From the NCBI GenBank assembly GCA_002409725.1, contig DHOI01000065.1, forward strand, positions 8,784 to 19,115: DNA of 10,332 bases. Reading direction: 5' to 3'. Source of the stretch: Christensenella sp. UBA5394 (lineage in GTDB: Bacteria; Bacillota; Clostridia; Christensenellales; CAG-138). A model generated the notes under the pieces. That model was not told where the DNA came from, ran no database searches, and was given only the letters and a program-made list of their open reading frames with translations. Each line of letters begins with the position of its first letter. Positions within the stretch are counted from its first letter, which is position 1. A program made the position numbers and the translations under genes. Of the stretch, positions 6,801-10,332 are shown piece by piece.

Positions 6801-6950
6801 GTAGATAGTAAGAGAGGTGGCGTTATTGGTGGAAAGCTTGACCTTGACGTAGCTGTAATCATTGGCGGCCAAGGCGCTTCCGACGGGCAGCAGCGGCAGG
6901 AGCAGCGTCAGCACCAGGGCAAAAGCGAGAGATCGCCTGAAAGGTCGCAT
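3828..6950 (-). CDS. Secreted SpoIID/LytB-domain protein with seven SH3b repeats
   Basis: The product is 1040 residues and probably acts on, or anchors to, the cell wall. Residues 1-28 are a signal peptide (RPFRR, a hydrophobic core, then cleavage near GSALA-AND). Residues about 35-415 are a SpoIID/LytB domain: YLYGVVGYEM with Glu149 at the position of SpoIID's catalytic Glu, EALKAQAIAAKGYAL (157-171), SNGGET (226-231), YGHGVGLSQRGA (379-390) and ILSFYYPG (403-410). SpoIID is a lytic transglycosylase that trims denuded glycan strands during engulfment; LytB-type relatives act in vegetative cells. Seven SH3b domains follow at about 439-497, 527-586, 648-706, 731-789, 815-869, 906-962 and 982-1038, each with V-N-x-R-x-G-P-type and GWY/GYV-type motifs, joined by Pro/Thr/Gly-rich linkers. 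The start is ATG 6950 with GAGGTG 6 nt upstream; earlier ATGs lack a site. It is far longer than sporulation SpoIID (about 340 residues) and not adjacent to spoIIR or murA, so true spoIID is unlikely. Confidence 0.9.
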   Translation of the reverse strand: MRPFRRSLAFALVLTLLLPLLPVGSALAANDYSYVKVKLSTNNATSLTIYASGSYFVAENGAAFTGGTISLRSNYDGTMTLNHSSLGDVYTGPSIRLMRAKMDKSAGYLQLNGYRYLGHFYFSVLSSAYLRVVNEVPLAHYLYGVVGYEMSNSFPIEALKAQAIAAKGYALSLRTGGAYDIGDTSSDQVYKGFDASATSVISAVDSTISEVLAVNGSLLTTYYAASNGGETMLPGQAWNGRSNTGYAVTLDPYDLRNVYSKKETVSVPLNQGGSINQGLWNLLLTKASATTGQSCTQLYSISAFSLHTPRYSGQTRNLTAGSATLSAMTAGGNILENININFTTAELEAYSVVIDSSLRIFWGEQAANGSAYYVYHLRYGHGVGLSQRGAQQAASEGLNYRQILSFYYPGATLATIPVETPTDPVNTNTGTSSPASGAVTARTTGNVNLHVGAGTGYAALITVPNGSEVYVYGRSDGWAQVSYGNYSGYISEKYLNYVNGYPTITPTPTPNPSASPAPTASPGVIAFGTVTGQGVNFRTGPGTGYASLTKLNRNTPLDIYGQESGWYKAAAAGQMGYIIGSYVSITGYPTLLPCGDANAEQAATPAPGGGFLFPTPTPAGGFLFPIATPAVPVTVTIAPTADPYATVSTGLLNTGNVNFRMGPATSYGSVGKLSKNTGVYILGQEGSWYRVYIGGVTGYVYGDYITVTGTARIDASGNLEGAPPAGSTGLGKTTGKVYLRKGPGTSYAQLAILKADTELTLYGSSDGWYKVKLSDGTEGYVSSKYVTVTQSYTSTTAPVTSGGTGPTTEQSTGTGVTTTDVNFRQGPATTTKKLGRIASGSNVTLYGLEGDWYRVEYNGTKGYIYWKYIKKTSESTVTIGSGGTIATPSPVSGSTVNTGSSVQLATGSAGGKVNLRKGPSTDTDKLELLAKGTDLNILGQCGDWYYVLYKGQAAFASKSYIRVESQGTAGIPQVSAGIAPRVCATTAQVNMRAGANTSSAVITLLQRRTNVTVYYVLNGWCLVSYGGAFGYVTSDYIDLG
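5076..5141 (-). repeat. Two-copy 33-bp tandem repeat in a linker of the SpoIID-like gene
   Basis: Residues 604-614 (TPAPGGGFLFP) and 615-625 (TPTPAGGFLFP) are an 11-residue tandem duplication in the Pro-rich linker between SH3b domains 2 and 3. The DNA copies are similar but not identical, and the frame is kept. Hydrophobic FLF in an otherwise Pro/Thr linker is unusual. Confidence 0.75.
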
Positions 6951-6981
6951 AATAAACACCTCATGTAGTATATATATTGAT

Positions 6982-6987
6982 ATCATA
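6982..6987 (-). promoter_or_regulatory. Probable extended -10 promoter of the SpoIID-like gene
   Basis: On the minus strand TGGTATGAT gives an extended -10 (TGN followed by TATGAT, 6982-6987), 31 nt before ATG 6950. The -35 region at 17 nt (TACCCA) is poor, as is common with extended -10 promoters. The expected start gives a leader of about 25 nt containing the GAGGTG site. I found no convincing sigma-E, -G or -K match. Confidence 0.45.
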
Positions 6988-7072
6988 CCACACATGGTGG
7001 CTTTTGGGTAGAACTGTCGGAATTTGTTTACACTTCATCCGCTGGAAAGTAATGGGAATTGCCGGTGTTGCG

Positions 7073-7081
7073 TGCTATAAT
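7073..7081 (+). promoter_or_regulatory. Probable extended -10 promoter of the hydrolase-like gene
   Basis: TGCTATAAT (7073-7081) is a perfect extended -10 (TGN-TATAAT), 55 nt before ATG 7137. No good -35 lies 16-18 nt upstream. It is divergent from the promoter of the SpoIID-like gene, about 85 nt away. Confidence 0.55.
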
Positions 7082-7085
7082 ATCA

Positions 7086-7101
7086 GACTATATGAATAGT
7101 C
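7086..7101 (+). repeat. Short inverted repeat at the expected start of the hydrolase transcript
   Basis: GACTAT (7086-7091) and ATAGTC (7096-7101) are perfect complements around a 4-nt loop, ATGA. The repeat begins 4 nt after the -10 box and covers the expected start. It could be an operator or a 5' hairpin in the transcript; at 6 bp it could also be chance. Confidence 0.35.
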
Positions 7102-7136
7102 GCCGCGAATCAGGCGCTAAGAAAGTGTAACGGAAC

Positions 7137-8033
7137 ATGGATCTAAAGATAAGGCGGGCCGCAACGGGGCTGCGTCTCCTTGGAAGCGGCCAAAGCAGCT
7201 TGCGGAATGCCCGCACCGTACAGGATGAGATGGGCCAGCTCATGGGGGATAGCCGGGCAGCTTTTGAGGAGGTATCTCCTGGCGGGCTCCCGGCCTGCTA
7301 TGCGCTACCCCCTGAGCGGGCGGCTGCGGGCGTGATCCTCTATCTGCATGGCGGCGGGTATACGCTGGGCTCCCTTGCATATGCCAAGGGCATTGGCAGT
7401 TGGCTGGCCTGCTCCGCGGGGGTGAAGACGCTGTGCATTGCCTACCGCCTGGCCCCGGAGCACCCTCATCCCGCCGCGCTGGAGGATAGCCTCCATGCCT
7501 ATCGTTTTTTGCTGGAGCAGGGCTATGCGCCGGGCCGCATCCTGCTTTGCGGGGATGCGGCGGGTGGCGGCCTTTGCTTTGCCCTATGCCTGCGCCTCAA
7601 GGATTTGAACCTGCCCCAGCCCGGCGGCGTGATCGCCATCTCCCCCTGGGTAGATCTGACCCTTTCCGGCCCTTCCTATGAGAAGCACCGCTATAAGGAT
7701 CCGGTTCTCGACAAGGAAGTCCTGCGTTGTTGCGTCGAATACTATGCCAAGGGCCAGGATCCACCCCTTCCTTACATCTCTCCTCTCTATGGCAACCTGG
7801 AGGGGCTGCCGCCCAGCCTGCTCTTCGTCGGCGGGAATGAGCTGTTTTTCAACGAGATTTACATCATGCACAAGGCCCTGGTCTTAAGCGGCGTGTATAG
7901 CCGCATCCATATCGCCCGCAACATGTGGAACTCCTATATGCTCTATGGCGGCGCCGAAGCGGAAAGGGCCCGTAGGCTGCTGGCCAGTTTTGTGCAAGAG
8001 AGGCTGAATGGGTGTGCGGCCGCCGGCAAATAG
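7137..8033 (+). CDS. Hormone-sensitive-lipase-type alpha/beta hydrolase homologue, probably catalytically dead
   Basis: The 298-residue product has the full fold of the alpha/beta hydrolase-3 (HSL, bacterial family IV) esterases, with no signal peptide or membrane segment, so it is probably cytosolic. It keeps the oxyanion-hole motif HGGGY (71-75), AYRLAPEHPHPAALED (102-117), SPWVDLTLSG (169-178), SPLYGNLEGLPP (215-226) and an acid position at Glu235 in VGGNE. The nucleophile motif GDSAGG is GDAAGG (139-144): catalytic Ser is Ala141 (GCG). The catalytic His of the family MxH motif is Asn265 (AAC) in MWNSY, exactly 30 residues after Glu235 as in active relatives. Each change could arise by one base substitution from TCG and CAC, while the frame and structural motifs are intact, suggesting a maintained pseudoenzyme and not simple decay. 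The ribosome binding site is weak (CGGAAC). Its partner or ligand is unknown. Confidence 0.85.
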   Translation: MDLKIRRAATGLRLLGSGQSSLRNARTVQDEMGQLMGDSRAAFEEVSPGGLPACYALPPERAAAGVILYLHGGGYTLGSLAYAKGIGSWLACSAGVKTLCIAYRLAPEHPHPAALEDSLHAYRFLLEQGYAPGRILLCGDAAGGGLCFALCLRLKDLNLPQPGGVIAISPWVDLTLSGPSYEKHRYKDPVLDKEVLRCCVEYYAKGQDPPLPYISPLYGNLEGLPPSLLFVGGNELFFNEIYIMHKALVLSGVYSRIHIARNMWNSYMLYGGAEAERARRLLASFVQERLNGCAAAGK

Positions 8034-8062
8034 GGAAGCGCTGCCAAAGAACCCGCAAAGCC

Positions 8063-8087
8063 CCAAAAAATCTAGTGCTTTTTTTGG
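8063..8087. repeat. AT-rich inverted repeat between the hydrolase gene and pnp
   Basis: CCAAAAAA (8063-8070) and TTTTTTGG (8080-8087) are perfect complements with a 9-nt loop. It lies 30 nt after the hydrolase stop. It could be a weak 3' hairpin of the upstream gene, with the T run 8079-8085 inside the stem and not after it. It also overlaps the place of the pnp -35 box. Confidence 0.35.
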
Positions 8088-8097
8088 TGTGGTATTG

Positions 8098-8103
8098 TAT
8101 AAT
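8098..8103 (+). promoter_or_regulatory. Probable pnp promoter (-10 box)
   Basis: TATAAT at 8098-8103 lies 44 nt before the pnp ATG. The best -35 at 16-17 nt spacing (GTGCTT or TGCTTT, 8075-8081) is weak. This suggests that pnp has its own promoter, though read-through from the upstream gene is possible. Confidence 0.55.
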
Positions 8104-8147
8104 ACGAGGGATAATGAATTAATGGGAGAAAGATAAAGGAGAGACAC

Positions 8148-10241
8148 ATGCAAGGAAAGTTTTCAATGGAGCTGGCGGGCCGTACCTTGTCCGTCGAAAC
8201 GGGCAAGTACGCAGAGCAGGCGGGCGGCAGCGCACTGATACGCTGCGGCGATACGGTCGTGCTGGTCTGCGCCACGGTGGCCAAGGCACCGCGCGACGGC
8301 GTGGATTTTCTGCCCCTGAGCATCGAGTTCGAAGAAAAAATGTACGCCGCGGGCAAGATCCCCGGCGGGTTTATCAAGCGGGAGGGCCGCCCCAGCGAAA
8401 AGGCCATCCTTACGGATCGTCTGATCGACCGGCCTCTGCGCCCCCTCTTCCCCAAGGGCTTCTACAACGACATCCAGGTCATTGCTACCGTGATGTGCGT
8501 CGATCAGGATGTACAGCCGGATATCCTGGCCATGATCGGCAGTTCCATCGCCCTTTCAATCAGCGACGCGCCCTTCATGGGCCCCACCGGCGCCGTGGCC
8601 GTAGGCATGGTGGACGGGCAGTATATCATCAACCCCGATAGCGCACAGCGCGCGAAGAGCCGCCTCAACCTCACCGTAGCCGGCACCAAGGACGCCGTGA
8701 TGATGGTCGAAGCTGGGGCCAGCGAGCTGACCGAAAAAGAAATGCTGGACGCCATCCTCTACGCCCATGAGGAAGTTAAAAAGATCGTCGCCTTCATCGA
8801 GGGTATCCAGGCCGAGGTTGGCAAGCCCAAGATGGAAGTTAACATCTACAAGCCGGAGGAGGGCTTTACCGAGCTGGTACGTGATTATGCCCGCGACAAG
8901 GTCGAATGGAGCCTCGATACCTTCGATCGCCGCGAGCGCGAGGCGCGCAGCTCCCAAGTCAAAGAAGAGACCATCGCCCACTTTAGCGAAAATTTCCCGG
9001 AAAGCGCTAAGGATGTGGACGCCATCCTCTATACCCTCACCAAGGAGATCGTCCGCGATAAGATCATCAACCGCCAGATCCGTCCCGACGGCCGCAAGCA
9101 GGATGAGATCCGCCCCATCTGGAGCGAGGTGGGCATCCTGCCCCGTACCCACGGCAGCGCCGTGTTTACACGCGGCCAGACGCAGGTGATGACCATCGCC
9201 ACCCTAGGCAGCATCGGCGACGGGCAAACCCTAGACGGCATCGGCGAGGAGGACTTCAAGCGCTATATCCACCACTATAACATGCCGCCCTATTCCGTGG
9301 GAGAAACGCGCCCCGTGCGCAGCCCGGGTCGCCGCGAGATCGGCCATGGCGCGCTGGCCGAGCGGGCCCTTTTGCCCATGATCCCCTCCGAGGAGGAATT
9401 CCCCTATGCCATCCGCCTGGTGAGCGAGGTTGTCAGCTCCAATGGCTCCACCTCCCAGGCCTCCATCTGCGCCAGCACCATGGCCCTGATGGACGCGGGC
9501 GTGCCCATCAAAAAGCCGGTGGCCGGCGTGGCCATGGGCCTCATCAAGGACGAGAGCAACGGCAACATCGCCGTGCTTACCGATATCCAGGGCCTGGAGG
9601 ATTTCCTCGGCGATATGGATTTCAAAGTGGCCGGCACTGTGGATGGCATTACCGCCATCCAGATGGATATCAAGATCAAGGGCATTGACGAGCGTATCCT
9701 TACCCGGGCGCTCGAGCAAGCCCGCCAGGGCCGCCTGTTCATCCTGAACAAGATGCTCGAAACCATCCCCGCGCCCCGCGAGGAACTCAGCCCCTATGCG
9801 CCTCGCATCCTGCAATTCACCATCCACCCGGATAAGATTCGCGAGGTTATCGGCAGCGGCGGCAAAACCATTAACGGCATCATCGCCGAAACCGGCGTCA
9901 AGATCGACATCGAGGATGACGGCCGCGTGTTCATCGCCTCGCCCGATATGGAAGCGGCGGAGCGGGCCAAGAAGATCATCGACACCATCTGCCACGATAT
10001 CGAGGTGGGCGAGGTCTTCCTCGGCAAGGTGGTCAACATCCTGCCCATTGGCGCGCAGGTGGAGCTCAAGCCCGGCAAGAAGGGCCTAGTGCACATCAGC
10101 CGCCTGGCCAACTACCGGGTCGAAAAGGTCGAAGACGAAGTGAAGATCGGCGACGAGATCCTGGTGCGCGTGATCGCCATCAAGCCGGACGGCAAGATCG
10201 ACCTCACCCGCAAGGAACTCCTGCCGGACGCGAAAAAATAA
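8148..10241 (+). CDS. pnp: Polyribonucleotide nucleotidyltransferase (polynucleotide phosphorylase)
   Basis: PNPase is a trimeric 3'-5' exoribonuclease that uses phosphate to degrade RNA to nucleoside diphosphates and can add 3' tails; it works in mRNA turnover in the cytosol. The 697-residue protein is complete. The first RNase PH domain starts at the N-terminus and includes [22 protein letters not shown] and [12 protein letters not shown] helical linker follows, then the second RNase PH domain (from about 310) with [18 protein letters not shown] and the active-site segment [11 protein letters not shown] (Asp499, Asp507). Next are the KH domain with GSGG at 569-572 and the S1 domain (about 620-690) with [12 protein letters not shown]. 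The ATG at 8148 has AAGGAG 6 nt upstream. The tail after S1 is short. The gene is usually next to rpsO; here the upstream neighbour is the hydrolase homologue, and a terminator follows directly. Confidence 0.98.
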   Translation: MQGKFSMELAGRTLSVETGKYAEQAGGSALIRCGDTVVLVCATVAKAPRDGVDFLPLSIEFEEKMYAAGKIPGGFIKREGRPSEKAILTDRLIDRPLRPLFPKGFYNDIQVIATVMCVDQDVQPDILAMIGSSIALSISDAPFMGPTGAVAVGMVDGQYIINPDSAQRAKSRLNLTVAGTKDAVMMVEAGASELTEKEMLDAILYAHEEVKKIVAFIEGIQAEVGKPKMEVNIYKPEEGFTELVRDYARDKVEWSLDTFDRREREARSSQVKEETIAHFSENFPESAKDVDAILYTLTKEIVRDKIINRQIRPDGRKQDEIRPIWSEVGILPRTHGSAVFTRGQTQVMTIATLGSIGDGQTLDGIGEEDFKRYIHHYNMPPYSVGETRPVRSPGRREIGHGALAERALLPMIPSEEEFPYAIRLVSEVVSSNGSTSQASICASTMALMDAGVPIKKPVAGVAMGLIKDESNGNIAVLTDIQGLEDFLGDMDFKVAGTVDGITAIQMDIKIKGIDERILTRALEQARQGRLFILNKMLETIPAPREELSPYAPRILQFTIHPDKIREVIGSGGKTINGIIAETGVKIDIEDDGRVFIASPDMEAAERAKKIIDTICHDIEVGEVFLGKVVNILPIGAQVELKPGKKGLVHISRLANYRVEKVEDEVKIGDEILVRVIAIKPDGKIDLTRKELLPDAKK

Positions 10242-10255
10242 CCGATATACCATGG

Positions 10256-10277
10256 GGGCGGGGCTAAGGCCCCGCCC
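10256..10277 (+). terminator. Intrinsic terminator of pnp
   Basis: GGGCGGGGC (10256-10264), loop TAAG, GCCCCGCCC (10269-10277): a perfect 9-bp GC stem 14 nt after the pnp stop. The tract after it (TATTGCAT) is only moderately U-rich, so termination may be incomplete. Confidence 0.75.
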
Positions 10278-10293
10278 TATTGCATACCCATAT

Positions 10294-10323
10294 ATATAGC
10301 TAATATTTAGCGAATATAGCTAA
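10294..10323. repeat. AT-rich direct and inverted repeats after the pnp terminator
   Basis: ATATAGCTAA occurs at 10294-10303 and again at 10314-10323, exactly 20 bp apart (about two helical turns). Between and overlapping them lies the perfect palindrome GCTAA-TAT-TTAGC (10299-10311). The gene this might regulate would lie beyond the window. Confidence 0.5.
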
Positions 10324-10332
10324 AATAGGGGG

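Noticed and set aside
5229-6968. A 579-codon open frame on the plus strand opposite the SpoIID-like gene
   Set aside because: It is antisense to a gene with clear domains. It is rich in Ala, Gly and Val with no recognisable motif, as expected from the codon bias of a GC-rich gene read in reverse.
6988-7000. CCACACATGGTGG near the SpoIID-like promoter as an operator
   Set aside because: The symmetry is imperfect and short; it could easily be chance.
9231-9995. A 254-codon minus-strand frame opposite pnp
   Set aside because: It is a shadow of pnp. Its His/Asp/Gly-rich composition mirrors the pnp codons, and it has no supported start.
1-10332. CRISPR arrays, tRNA or rRNA genes, riboswitches
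   Set aside because: No regularly spaced repeats were seen. The gene-free stretches are short and show no tRNA-like or riboswitch-like pattern that I could recognise by eye.

Overview
The window looks like a chromosomal segment of a GC-rich, endospore-forming member of the Clostridia or a related Bacillota lineage. The evidence is a clear SpoVT regulator, strong AGGAGG-type ribosome binding sites, a perfect CIRCE (HrcA) operator and a SpoIID/LytB-domain cell-wall protein. The lineage cannot be placed more exactly by eye.

Layout. Positions 1-981 are a graveyard of IS66-family insertion sequences on the minus strand. An older element (tnpA with a probable nonsense mutation, then tnpB) is interrupted inside tnpB at about 412 by the GTAAGCG end of a second IS66 element. 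The second element has collapsed into an in-frame TnpA-TnpB chimera that ends in a frameshift. A short open frame at the left edge may be the start of an unrelated gene. Then comes spoVT (+, 1165-1710), with a sigma-G-like promoter and a TTG start. It converges on htpG (-, 1811-3697) across one perfect 19-bp hairpin at 1759-1800 that can terminate both. htpG has a good sigma-A-type promoter and a perfect CIRCE operator over its transcription start.

Next is a very large secreted protein (-, 3828-6950, 1040 aa) with a signal peptide, a SpoIID/LytB domain and seven SH3b repeats. It is probably a cell-wall-bound peptidoglycan-acting protein. A divergent intergenic region with two extended -10 promoters separates it from a hormone-sensitive-lipase-type alpha/beta hydrolase (+, 7137-8033). 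The catalytic Ser and His of that hydrolase have both been replaced, so it is probably a pseudoenzyme. The window ends with a complete pnp gene (+, 8148-10241) encoding polynucleotide phosphorylase, its terminator, and an AT-rich tail containing short repeats.

The intact genes are mostly separate transcription units and not one operon: a late-sporulation regulator, a heat-shock chaperone, an envelope protein, an odd hydrolase homologue and an RNA-processing enzyme. The observations most worth following are the catalytically dead hydrolase, the CIRCE-controlled htpG and the fused IS66 remnant. I saw no clear evidence of a new multi-gene defence or biosynthetic system.
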